NCBI GenBank assembly: GCA_900556165.1 | Contig: USNP01000007.1 | Span: forward strand, 1-12,830 | Length of the DNA stretch: 12,830 nt | DNA from: an uncultured bacterium | GTDB taxonomy: Bacteria > Patescibacteriota > Saccharimonadia > Saccharimonadales > Saccharimonadaceae | Direction: 5' to 3' | In this document: piece after piece, positions 1 to 8,100 of the stretch | Position numbering within the stretch: the stretch's first letter is position 1 | Layout: every line of letters begins with the position of its first letter | Notes under the pieces: generated by a model | Told to the model about the DNA's origin: nothing | Database searches by the model: none | Seen by the model: the letters and a program-made list of their open reading frames with translations, nothing else | Program-made: the position numbers and the translations under genes

Positions 1-28
1 AAAAGAAAAAGCCAGTTTCTCTGGCTTA
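1..28 (-). terminator. Rho-independent terminator after the 65-aa membrane protein gene
   Basis: On the minus strand a 7-bp stem AAGCCAG/CTGGCTT (positions 9-27, 5-nt loop) is followed by TTTTTCTTTT running to the window edge. It starts a few bases after the TAA stop at 33-35. It closes the minus-strand transcript that carries the small membrane protein and probably rnhA. Confidence 0.85.
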
Positions 29-32
29 AAAA

Positions 33-230
33 TTATCTTCGAACGCGTTCAGGTGTCTTTTCATCAATCCTTTTAGCAGTAATTATTAATGTTGTCATAA
101 TAATACCAAAAAAGAACACGCCAAAATTCCAGTGTGTCAAAATTGTTAAACATAACGATACACTGTAAACTGTGATAAAGTACAAGGAAACAAATAACGG
201 CTCTTTTGCGTTTGCAAAGGCTTTCTTCAT
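33..230 (-). CDS. Small membrane protein of unknown function, 65 aa
   Basis: I do not recognise a family. The chosen product starts MKKAFANAKEPLF and has two hydrophobic stretches, about residues 12-31 and 35-51, joined by a short THWNF turn. It ends in a charged tail rich in Arg, Lys and Glu, so it is probably a two-helix membrane protein. The frame is open to 287, but the ATG at 230 is preferred. It has a strong GGAGG site 9 nt upstream, and the longer start would lie inside the promoter at 278-306. It follows rnhA by about 80 nt with the same orientation, so it can be read from its own promoter and by read-through. A terminator follows directly. Real expression is likely; function is unknown. 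Confidence 0.7.
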   Translation of the reverse strand: MKKAFANAKEPLFVSLYFITVYSVSLCLTILTHWNFGVFFFGIIMTTLIITAKRIDEKTPERVRR

Positions 231-252
231 AAAAATATTCCTCCAATTTTTA

Positions 253-274
253 ATTTCCACTTTTGAGCGGAAAT
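253..274 (-). other. Hairpin in the 5' leader of the 65-aa gene
   Basis: The minus strand reads ATTTCCGC, a TCAAAA loop, then GTGGAAAT: an 8-bp stem with one G-U pair. It falls at or just after the predicted transcript start and ends about 12 nt before the GGAGG site. No T-run follows it on the minus strand, so it is not a terminator for rnhA. A 5'-end stabilising or regulatory hairpin is possible. Confidence 0.4.
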
Positions 275-277
275 TAT

Positions 278-306
278 ATTTTACCACAGTCTTTTCAAAA
301 AATCAA
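278..306 (-). promoter_or_regulatory. Promoter for the 65-aa membrane protein gene
   Basis: Minus strand: -35 TTGATT (301-306), 17-bp spacer, -10 TAAAAT (278-283) with extended -10 TGG. The leader would be about 40 nt. The -35 lies just past the rnhA stop. The 15 nt TGTGGTAAAATATAA (274-288) recur exactly at the clpC promoter. Confidence 0.6.
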
Positions 307-309
307 GCG

Positions 310-726
310 TTAGAGCGTTTCACCATTCCTTGCCCGATTCGCCCATTCGTCAGCCATTTCATTAAATTCATGCCCGGCATGACCTTTCAGCCATTTTAGC
401 TCTACGTTTGAATTTTTATAAAGCTCAAAAAGAGGCTTTACAATATCAAGATTTTTAATTTCACCAGTTTTCTTTTTCCAGCCATTTTTATGCCAAGCTG
501 GAGCCCATTTTGTCAAAACATTAACCCAAAATTCACTATCGGTCAAAATTTCTGCCTCTTCACCATCCAAAATTTCGAAAGCTTTTTTTAACGCCAAACC
601 CTCCATTCGAATATTTGTGCTTGGATTTTCCGCACCAAGTGCAATAGGTTTTCCATTTTCAATAATAGCAAAACCGCCAGCTCCGGGATTTGGTGATGCA
701 CTTCCGTCTGTAAAAAGTATTCGCAT
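310..726 (-). CDS. rnhA: Ribonuclease H, type 1 (RNase HI)
   Basis: This enzyme cuts the RNA strand of RNA-DNA hybrids in the cytoplasm, removing primers and R-loops. At 138 aa it is slightly shorter than E. coli RNase HI (155 aa). The catalytic set is complete: D7 in FTDGSASPNPG, E42 in RMEGLAL, D63 in LTDSEF and D126 in NEMADEWA, with the conserved H116 in WLKGHAGHEFN. The central stretch WAPAWHKNGWKKKTGEIKN (about 74-92) matches the basic handle region of the type 1 fold. There is no N-terminal hybrid-binding domain. Its ATG shares one base with the stop of the restored upstream DUF3592 frame (TAATG). Its own upstream site is weak (AAGG, about 10 nt away), so translation is probably coupled to the upstream gene. 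Confidence 0.95.
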   Translation of the reverse strand: MRILFTDGSASPNPGAGGFAIIENGKPIALGAENPSTNIRMEGLALKKAFEILDGEEAEILTDSEFWVNVLTKWAPAWHKNGWKKKTGEIKNLDIVKPLFELYKNSNVELKWLKGHAGHEFNEMADEWANRARNGETL

Positions 727-1267
727 TATTTTTGAACCTTGTTATTATGTGTGAAATTCTGAATAAACGCCGAATTGTTAGTCTGATTTTGCACTTCTTT
801 TTTTGCTTTTTTAAATCTTTCATCTTTCGAAAAAGAAATAAACGAAAGAACTGCGCTAATTACACCAATAATCAATAATACCAAAAATGGAATGAGTTTC
901 ACGAAGGAGTATTCACCTATAACTGCATCTTGCGGATCTTTTTCGTCATAAAAAACCTTAACTTTATTATTTATTACCGGAAGCTCTTTTTGCGGATTTT
1001 TACTTCAATAAAATTATCCTTGCCAAACGAAAAATCCACAATGGCTATAAAATTTTGCTCACTTGTTTTTTGATCAGTCAACACCTTTTCGAAACCAAAG
1101 ATTTCACCTTCAGTTTGTTTCCAAGATAGCCTTTTCGAAAACTCATTAAATGGTTTTGCGATTAAAAATGACCCTGATACTATCAAAGCAACTGCTAGAA
1201 CCGCAAAAATAATCCCGTAATTTCGAAGAGATTTAAGACCTTTTTGCTCAATTTTATTAGAATTCAT
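726..1267 (-). pseudogene. DUF3592-like two-helix membrane protein, split by a -1 frameshift (possibly recoded)
   Basis: The first frame (1267-974, 97 aa) has an N-terminal membrane helix at about residues 18-37 and then a domain with a VDFSFGKDNFIEVKI strand. It stops at two consecutive TAA codons. The -1 frame opens just before this and continues KELPVINNKVKVFYDEKDPQDA, a second helix (LIPFLVLLIIGVISAVLSF) and a charged tail, ending at the rnhA start. Together, about 180 aa, this is the DUF3592 layout: helix, beta-rich outer domain with a V-x-V-x-YD-x-x-x-P strand, helix. The shift must fall between about 974 and 1004, which holds two A5 runs on the coding strand (997-1001 and 987-991). The codons CGC AAA AAG contain a possible slip site. 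The start at 1267 has an AGGAG site 6 nt upstream. It may be a broken gene, a sequencing error or programmed frameshifting; the sequence alone cannot decide. Confidence 0.7.
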
Positions 1268-1296
1268 TTTTTTCTCCTATTTCGTTTATGTTAATA

Positions 1297-1325
1297 ATTA
1301 TAACATTTTTTAAAGATTAAATCAA
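1297..1325 (-). promoter_or_regulatory. Promoter for the DUF3592-like gene and rnhA
   Basis: Minus strand: -35 TTGATT (1320-1325), 17-bp spacer, consensus -10 TATAAT (1297-1302) with extended -10 TGT. The predicted start is near 1290, about 22 nt before the ATG at 1267, leaving room for the AGGAG ribosome site. This is the best -10 match in the window. Confidence 0.75.
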
Positions 1326-1390
1326 TTTATCAATTATAAAATCTGTATTCTTATCACTATTTAATAATATTACAGCCTTATAAAAATATC

Positions 1391-1425
1391 AAAATTAAAA
1401 CACCACCCAAATTTGGCAGTGTTTT
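1391..1425 (-). terminator. Rho-independent terminator after rpoC
   Basis: On the minus strand AAAACAC (1419-1425) pairs with GTGTTTT (1397-1403). The inner stem TGCC/GGTG contains two G-U pairs, and the loop is about 7 nt. AATTTTGATATTTTT follows. It begins 8 bases past the rpoC stop. The outer A-T pairs and flanking A-run could also give weaker plus-strand activity, but no plus-strand gene needs it. Confidence 0.8.
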
Positions 1426-1432
1426 AAAGTTT

Positions 1433-4400
1433 TTATTCTTCAACCGACGAATCGTTAGTTTCAGTTTCAAAATCTACTTCTTCAACAGTTTCAGAATCTT
1501 CCTGGTGAGTTCGAGCACCAGTTCCAACAGGAATCTTGCGTCCGATAATCACATTTTCTTTCAATCCGTGAAGTTTATCAATTCGACCAGAAGTTGCGGC
1601 ATTAATCAAAACGCTTGTAGTGTTCTGGAACGAAGCTGCCGATAAGAAGCTATCACTAAAGATCGAAACTTTCGTAATTCCAAGAAGTTGTTGTTTGAAT
1701 TCAGCTGGTTTTTTACCTTCTGCTTTAAGGATTTTATTTTCCTCAACAACAGCAGCTTTCGAGACAACATCACCAATAATGAATGAAGAATCTCCAGCAT
1801 TTTCAATTTGAACTCGGCTAAACATTTGTCGAACGATGATCTCAAGGTGTTTTGAAGCAATGTCTTGACCCTGAGCTGCATAAATTCGCAAAATCTCATT
1901 CATAATGTAACGCTGAGTTTCTTCAACACCCTTCAATTCCATCAAATCACGAAGATTTAACGAACCAGCCGTTAAACGATCACCTGCGCGAACAACGTCA
2001 TTTTTTGAAACGGCAAGAGCTGCAACATTTGGAATTTCGTAACGAATAGGATTTGCATTTTCACCGTCTTCAGTTTGTTGAGGTGTAATTTGGACAATGT
2101 TCATATTTCCATCTTCCCAAATATCAACAATACCCGAGATTTCAGTCATATAGGCTTGACCCTTTGGTGATCGTGCTTCGAGAAGCTCTTCAACACGAGG
2201 CAAACCTTGAGAAATTGCACCAGAGCCGGCAACACCTGAGCTGTGGAATGTATTCAAAGTTAGCTGCGTTCCAGGCTCACCAACAGATTGGGCAGCAATA
2301 ACACCAACCGGTTCAGCAGGAGCAACAAGGAGACCTGTTGCCATATCAATTCCGTAAGATTTTTGAGGAATTCCAGCAAGATCAGGAGTCGAAAGTACGC
2401 TTTGAATTTTAACCTCTTTAATTGCTTCATCTTTTTCAATTACATCAGCGATTTCTCGAGTAATTAGCTGATCAGTCTCAATATATCCAGGAACAGCTTC
2501 AGCTGTAAATCGGCCATACAAACGATCTCCAAAAGAAATCATAGTTTCTTCACTTTCTGAACGATAAATCGCAAATCCAGGATCAACCTCGCTTGTATTA
2601 TCTGATACCGAGAAAACATCCTGAGCAACATCAACAAGACGACGAGTCAAATATCCAGAATCGGCAGTCTTAAGCGCTGTTGAGATCAAACCTTGGCGCG
2701 CACCACGAGTTGCCACAAAGGCTTCGAGTGAGCTCATTCCGTGAGTATAGTTTGAACGGATTGGGAGCTCAATTTCACGGTTAGTTGCGTCAACCATGAT
2801 TCCAGTCAAACCAGAAGCAAGACGAATGTTTGTTGCATTACCACGAGAACCAGAAACCGCCATTAATCCAACAGGAGAGTCAGCACCCTCATTTGCAACG
2901 CGTTCAGAAATCTCATCAGAAACCTCATCAATAACTTTATGCCAGTTGTCGATGATCAAGTTATATCGTTCTTGATCAGTCAAAAGACCTTGGTCGTATT
3001 GTTCTTGAATTAAAGTTGTCTTAGCGTCACCACTCGCAATGATTTCAGGGATTTTTTCGCTTTCATACACCGTATAATCCTCTTTACCGATTGATAAACC
3101 AGATTTTGTAACAAATCGGAATGACAAACCTTTAATCTTGTCGGCAATTTTAACAGTCATTTCAGCACCATAATGTGCAAACATATCGGCCAAAATTTTA
3201 TTAATTTGCTTCTTAGTTTGAGGATTATTATCAAATGGATAATCTTCCGGCAACAACTCGTTAAAGAAAATTCGCCCAAGAGTTGTGTTTCGAATTTCAC
3301 CTTTTACAAATACTCGAATTGGAGTTTGAAGCGCAATTTCACCCTTGTCATAAGCCATTTCAGCTTCGAAAACATTAGCGAATGGTCGTGGTTTCTTGCT
3401 TGTTTCAGATTGTTTATTATAAGTGATATAGTAGTTTCCGTAAACAACATCCTGATCGACAGAAAGAACCGGTTGACCATCTGCAGGTTTCAAGAGGTTA
3501 TGAGAAATACTCATTAAGTCGCGAGCTTCAGCTTGCGCAGCATCAGAAAGCGGTAAGTGAACAGCCATCTGGTCACCATCATAGTCGGCGTTAAATCCGT
3601 TTGCTACAAGTGGGTGAAGCTGAATTGCTTTACCTTCAACAAGTTTTGGTTGAAAGGCCTGAATGGAAAGTCGGTGCAAAGATGGAGCACGGTTCAAAAG
3701 AATATACTTTCCTTCAACAACAGCATCCAATGCATCCCAAACTTCAGCTTCACGAGCCTCAATTAAACGGGTTGCTGAACGAATATTATGTGCGTATTCT
3801 TTTTCAATCAACCAAGAAATTACGAATGGCTTAAATAGTTCAAGTGCCATTTGAGTTGGCAAACCACATTGATGAGCTTTCAAAGTTGGACCAACCACGA
3901 TTACGGAACGACCGGAGTAGTCAACTCGTTTTCCAAGCAAGTTTTGACGGAATCGTCCCTGCTTACCCTTAAGCATATCACTCAAAGATTTAAGCTTTCG
4001 GCGACCGCCAGTTGTATTAACCGAACGACCACTTCGAGATGCGTTATTGTCAATTAACGAATCAACCGCTTCCTGAAGCATTCGCATTTCATTTCGCTTA
4101 ATTACCATTGGAGCATTAAGTTCAATCAATTTCTTCAAACGGTTGTTTCGGTTAATTACTCGTCGATACAAATCGTTTAGATCTGAAGTAGCAAATCGAC
4201 CACCTGTCAATTGAACCATTGGGCGCAAATCTGGAGGAATTACAGGAAGAACTGTCAAACACAAACTTCCTGGTTTGATTCCAGCAGCTTTCATTCCTTC
4301 GATAATTTTCAACCGTTTAAGAATTTTCTTCTCTCGCTGACCTTTAGCTTTTTCAGCTTCTTCTTTTAGATTTTCAATAAGTTCGTCAATATTGATTTCG

Positions 4401-5140
4401 TCAAGTAAAGTCTTAATCGCTTCACCACCCATTCCAACTTCAATAATCTCTTCATACTCTTCTGGAAGGTTTCGAAAATCAGTTTCACTCATTAGTGAAC
4501 CTTTTACGAAACTGTCAAGCTGATTATGTTTTGTTGTATAAACCGAGTTCAATTCTTCGACTTCTTTACTTTGAGCTTCAGCTAAAGCTTTAATGTCGGC
4601 CGATTTCTCTTCAGCAGCTTTTTCATAGCGAATTTTAATAGCCATTCGTGCAGCTTTATCTTCAGCGTCAAGATCTGCAAGCATTTGATCGCGTTTCTCT
4701 TCGTCAACATTAAGAATTACATAGCTCGCAAAATAAACTACACGTTCAATATTCTTAACAGTCATTCCTAGAAGTAAGCTCATCGCACTTGGAGCACCAC
4801 GCATAAACCAAATATGTGCAACTGGTGCTGCTAGCGCAATGTGGCCCATTCGTTCACGACGAACAATCGATTTTGTTACTAACTCGCCATTTTTATCAAC
4901 AGCAGCTTCACGTGAGCGAACACGTTTTAGCTTGTTGTCATAAGGGTTAATATCTTTAGTTGGTCCAAAGATTTTTTCACAAAACAAACCATCGCGCTCA
5001 GGTTTTTGCGTTCGGTAGTTGATTGTTTCTGGCTTTGTCACTTCGCCGTAAGACCAGCCCAAAATATCTTCTGGGCTAGCAACAGCGAGGCGAACTGCGT
5101 CAAAATCAGCAATTTGGTTTGAATTCACCACTTTCGCCAT
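1433..5140 (-). CDS. rpoC: DNA-directed RNA polymerase subunit beta-prime
   Basis: This is the catalytic subunit of RNA polymerase, 1235 aa. Landmarks in order: N-terminal KPERDGLFCEKIFGP (47-60); VRRERMGHI (93-101); a charged, probably coiled-coil insert (about 146-212); VLPVIPPDLRPMVQL (297-311); YRRVINRNNRL (325-335), in the clamp-helix region that contacts sigma; KGKQGRFRQNLLGKRVDYSGR (391-411); the catalytic loop NADYDGD with Mg-binding D519, D521 and D523; a bridge-helix region to LKTADSGYLTRRLVDVAQD (823-841); the trigger loop at about 942-990 with TLNTFH; and C-terminal SAASFQNTT and GLKENVIIG, then an acidic tail. There is no E. coli-type SI3 insert. Unusual points: all eight zinc-ligand cysteines are absent (only C54, C294 and C425 occur), Tyr replaces Phe in NADFDGD, and the trigger loop carries L962/N963. 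The ATG directly follows the rpoB TAA. Confidence 0.98.
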   Translation of the reverse strand: MAKVVNSNQIADFDAVRLAVASPEDILGWSYGEVTKPETINYRTQKPERDGLFCEKIFGPTKDINPYDNKLKRVRSREAAVDKNGELVTKSIVRRERMGHIALAAPVAHIWFMRGAPSAMSLLLGMTVKNIERVVYFASYVILNVDEEKRDQMLADLDAEDKAARMAIKIRYEKAAEEKSADIKALAEAQSKEVEELNSVYTTKHNQLDSFVKGSLMSETDFRNLPEEYEEIIEVGMGGEAIKTLLDEINIDELIENLKEEAEKAKGQREKKILKRLKIIEGMKAAGIKPGSLCLTVLPVIPPDLRPMVQLTGGRFATSDLNDLYRRVINRNNRLKKLIELNAPMVIKRNEMRMLQEAVDSLIDNNASRSGRSVNTTGGRRKLKSLSDMLKGKQGRFRQNLLGKRVDYSGRSVIVVGPTLKAHQCGLPTQMALELFKPFVISWLIEKEYAHNIRSATRLIEAREAEVWDALDAVVEGKYILLNRAPSLHRLSIQAFQPKLVEGKAIQLHPLVANGFNADYDGDQMAVHLPLSDAAQAEARDLMSISHNLLKPADGQPVLSVDQDVVYGNYYITYNKQSETSKKPRPFANVFEAEMAYDKGEIALQTPIRVFVKGEIRNTTLGRIFFNELLPEDYPFDNNPQTKKQINKILADMFAHYGAEMTVKIADKIKGLSFRFVTKSGLSIGKEDYTVYESEKIPEIIASGDAKTTLIQEQYDQGLLTDQERYNLIIDNWHKVIDEVSDEISERVANEGADSPVGLMAVSGSRGNATNIRLASGLTGIMVDATNREIELPIRSNYTHGMSSLEAFVATRGARQGLISTALKTADSGYLTRRLVDVAQDVFSVSDNTSEVDPGFAIYRSESEETMISFGDRLYGRFTAEAVPGYIETDQLITREIADVIEKDEAIKEVKIQSVLSTPDLAGIPQKSYGIDMATGLLVAPAEPVGVIAAQSVGEPGTQLTLNTFHSSGVAGSGAISQGLPRVEELLEARSPKGQAYMTEISGIVDIWEDGNMNIVQITPQQTEDGENANPIRYEIPNVAALAVSKNDVVRAGDRLTAGSLNLRDLMELKGVEETQRYIMNEILRIYAAQGQDIASKHLEIIVRQMFSRVQIENAGDSSFIIGDVVSKAAVVEENKILKAEGKKPAEFKQQLLGITKVSIFSDSFLSAASFQNTTSVLINAATSGRIDKLHGLKENVIIGRKIPVGTGARTHQEDSETVEEVDFETETNDSSVEE

Positions 5141-8100
5141 TTACGCTTCCTCCTTAATTTCTTCAATTTCATCAATATCTTGAATATTCATATTGTCTTC
5201 AAATTCACCGTCAGATTCATCTCGAACAGTTTCGAAATCTTCATCTTCGAAGGTTAAACTTTCAGCATCTTTATTGCGTTCCGCTAAGATTTCATCCGCA
5301 TCAATACTTGAAGCATGCTGATCGAGTAGATCAACTCGCAAACCAAGACCTTGGAGTTCTTTCACGAGCACATTGAATGATTCTGGCAACTTTGGACCAA
5401 CAATTTCATTGTGCTTAATAATACTTTCATAAGCTTTCGAACGACCAACAACATCGTCAGACTTAATCGTTAGCATTTCTTGGAGCATATTTGCGGCACC
5501 ATAAGCTTCAAGTGCCCAAACTTCCATCTCTCCGAATCGCTGACCACCGTTTTGAGCCTTGCCACCCAAAGGCTGTTGAGTAACCATTGTGTATGGACCA
5601 GTCGATCGCGCGTGAATCTTGTCTGCAACCAAGTGATGGAGTTTGATCATATGCATAAATCCAACAGTTGTGCGTTGTTCAAACGGTTCGCCAGTTTGAC
5701 CATCAAACAATTGAACTTTTCCATCCCGAGCAATACCAGCCGCTTCAAGTTCGTCACTCAAAGTTTCAGCATCAACACCGTCATATGAAGGAGTTGCAAC
5801 TCGGTAACCCTGAGTTTTTGCAGCCATTCCAAGATGAACTTCGAAAAGCTGACCAAGGTTCATACGTGAAGGCACACCAAGTGGCGAAAGAATCACATCA
5901 ATTGGAGTTCCATCTTCCATAAATGGCATATCGGCTTCTGGTAGAATTTTCGCAACAACACCTTTATTTCCGTGTCGTCCAGCCATCTTGTCACCAACCA
6001 TAATCTTACGGGCCTCAGCAACGAAGATTTGAATTTGTTGGAGTACACCAGTTCGCATTTCATGGCCATTTTCTTTCGAAAAGATTTTTACACCAATAAC
6101 TTTTCCTGAACCGGTATTCTTCATTCGTTGAGAAGTGTCACGAACATCTTTTGCTTTTTCACCAAAGATCGCACGTAAAAGTCGCTCTTCGCTTGAAAGC
6201 TCTTGTTCACCTTTTGGAGTAATTTTCCCAACCAAAACGTCACCAGGTTTAACCTCTGAACCAATCTGTACAATTCCGTTTTCGTCCAGATGTCGAAGAC
6301 TATATTCGCTCGCATTTGGGATATCACGTGTTACAACTTCTGGGCCAAGCTTCGTCTCGCGAACTTCAACTGTATAATCTTTAATATTAATATTTGTGAG
6401 CATATCTGTTTTAACCAAACGGTCAGAAATGATCACAGCGTCGTCCATATTGAATCCACCCCAAGACATAAACGCTACACGAAGATCTCGACCAAGTGCA
6501 ATTTCACCATCTTTAATGCTTGCACCCTCAATCAAAATGTCACCTTTTTTAACTTTTTGACCACGAGAAACTACAACTTTTTGATTATAACAGCGATCAT
6601 CAGCAGTTTTTTCGAAATGTTTCAATTCATACTTTACAATGCCGCTCTTATATTCAACCTCAACAGCAACAGAATCTGCTCGAACAACCTCACCATCATC
6701 TTCCGCAATAACAATTTGACTCAAATTTCGAGCAATATCAGCCTCAACACCAGTTCCAACGGTTGGCGCTTCATTCCAAAGAAGTGGAACGGCCTGTTTC
6801 TGCATGGCTGAACCGGTCAAGGCACGGTCAATTCGGTCGCGCTCAGCAAATGGAATCAAAGACGCAGCTGCACCAAGAACTTGTCGGTGAACAGCATCCA
6901 TAAATGTAACTTCGCTTGAACTCACCTGTGAAGGAATTAGATTCTTTCGTGCAGAAACCTGAGATTCAACAAAACTTCCATCTTCGTTCAATTTCGAACC
7001 TGCGTCGGCGATAATTTCGCGCATTTCATGATCAGCATCAAGATAAACGACTTCATCCGTGACTTTTCCATTAATAACACGCAAATATGGAGCTTCAATA
7101 AATCCATATTCGTTAATTCGGGCAAATGTTGCAAGGTTTGTCACAAGACCAACGTTTCCACCTTCTGGCGTTTCCACAAGACAAATTCGTCCATAGTGGG
7201 TTGGGTGGCTGTCACGAACTTCAAGACCAGCACGATCTCGAGTGACACCACCAGGGCCCATCGAGCTCAAACGGCGCTTGTGAGAAAGTTCTGAAAGTGG
7301 GTTAGTTTCATCCATAACCTGAGCAAGCTGTGATCCAGCAAAAAATTCACGAACAGCAGCAACAACCGGGCGAGCATTCACTAATTGCCCAGGAGTTACA
7401 GTTTCAATATCCGTCATCGACATTCGATCCATTGCATTTCGTTGCATTCGAAGCATACCAACACGGAATTGTCTCGCAACAAGCTCACCAACCAATTTCA
7501 CTCGTCGATTATCAAGACTATCGATATCATCAACTTCACCCTGAGAATTATTCAAGCGAATAACTTCTTTAATAATTTCGAAAAGATCTTCCATTTGGAA
7601 AGAACGATTTTCTGTCGTATTTGGAGTTTCAAGTTTTAAGCGTTTGTTAATTTTATATCGACCAATACGACCGTAATCAAATCGTTTAAAATCAAAGAAC
7701 ATTCGCTCGATCATGTTTCGGGCATTTTCGATAGTTGCCAAATCGCCTGGGCGAAGGCGTCGATAAACTTCAATCAAAGCAGTTGAAGGGCTAACTGATT
7801 GATCTTTTTCAAGAGTTGCATCAATATATTTAATCTCACCATTATCAACATCGGCAAAAATATCTCGCATTTCAGCATTTGTAATTCGACCAAGCGCACG
7901 CAAGAAAGTTGTCACTGGTAGTTTTCGACGGCGATCAATTTTTACATAAATTACACCTTTATTATCAGTTTCGAATTCCAACCAAGCACCGCGAACAGGG
8001 ATTAATTTCGCACCGTAATATTTTTTTCCATCATTTCCAGATTCAGCGTTAAAATAAACACCTTCAGAACGAATCAACTGAGAAACAATCACACGCTCAG

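Noticed and set aside
231..287. Longer start for the 65-aa membrane protein
   Set aside because: It would begin within the promoter and lacks a ribosome site; the ATG at 230 has GGAGG at good distance.
1606..1899. 97-codon minus-strand open frame inside rpoC in another frame
   Set aside because: RpoC is conserved through this stretch in its own frame; the alternative translation is Leu/Lys/Arg-rich with no start signal.
3173..4057. Several plus-strand open frames opposite rpoC
   Set aside because: They are antisense shadows of a highly conserved gene, with no ribosome sites, odd composition and mutual overlap.
6290..6811. 173-codon plus-strand open frame opposite rpoB
   Set aside because: Antisense shadow: Asn/Phe/Ile-rich translation, no ribosome site or promoter, and rpoB is intact across it.
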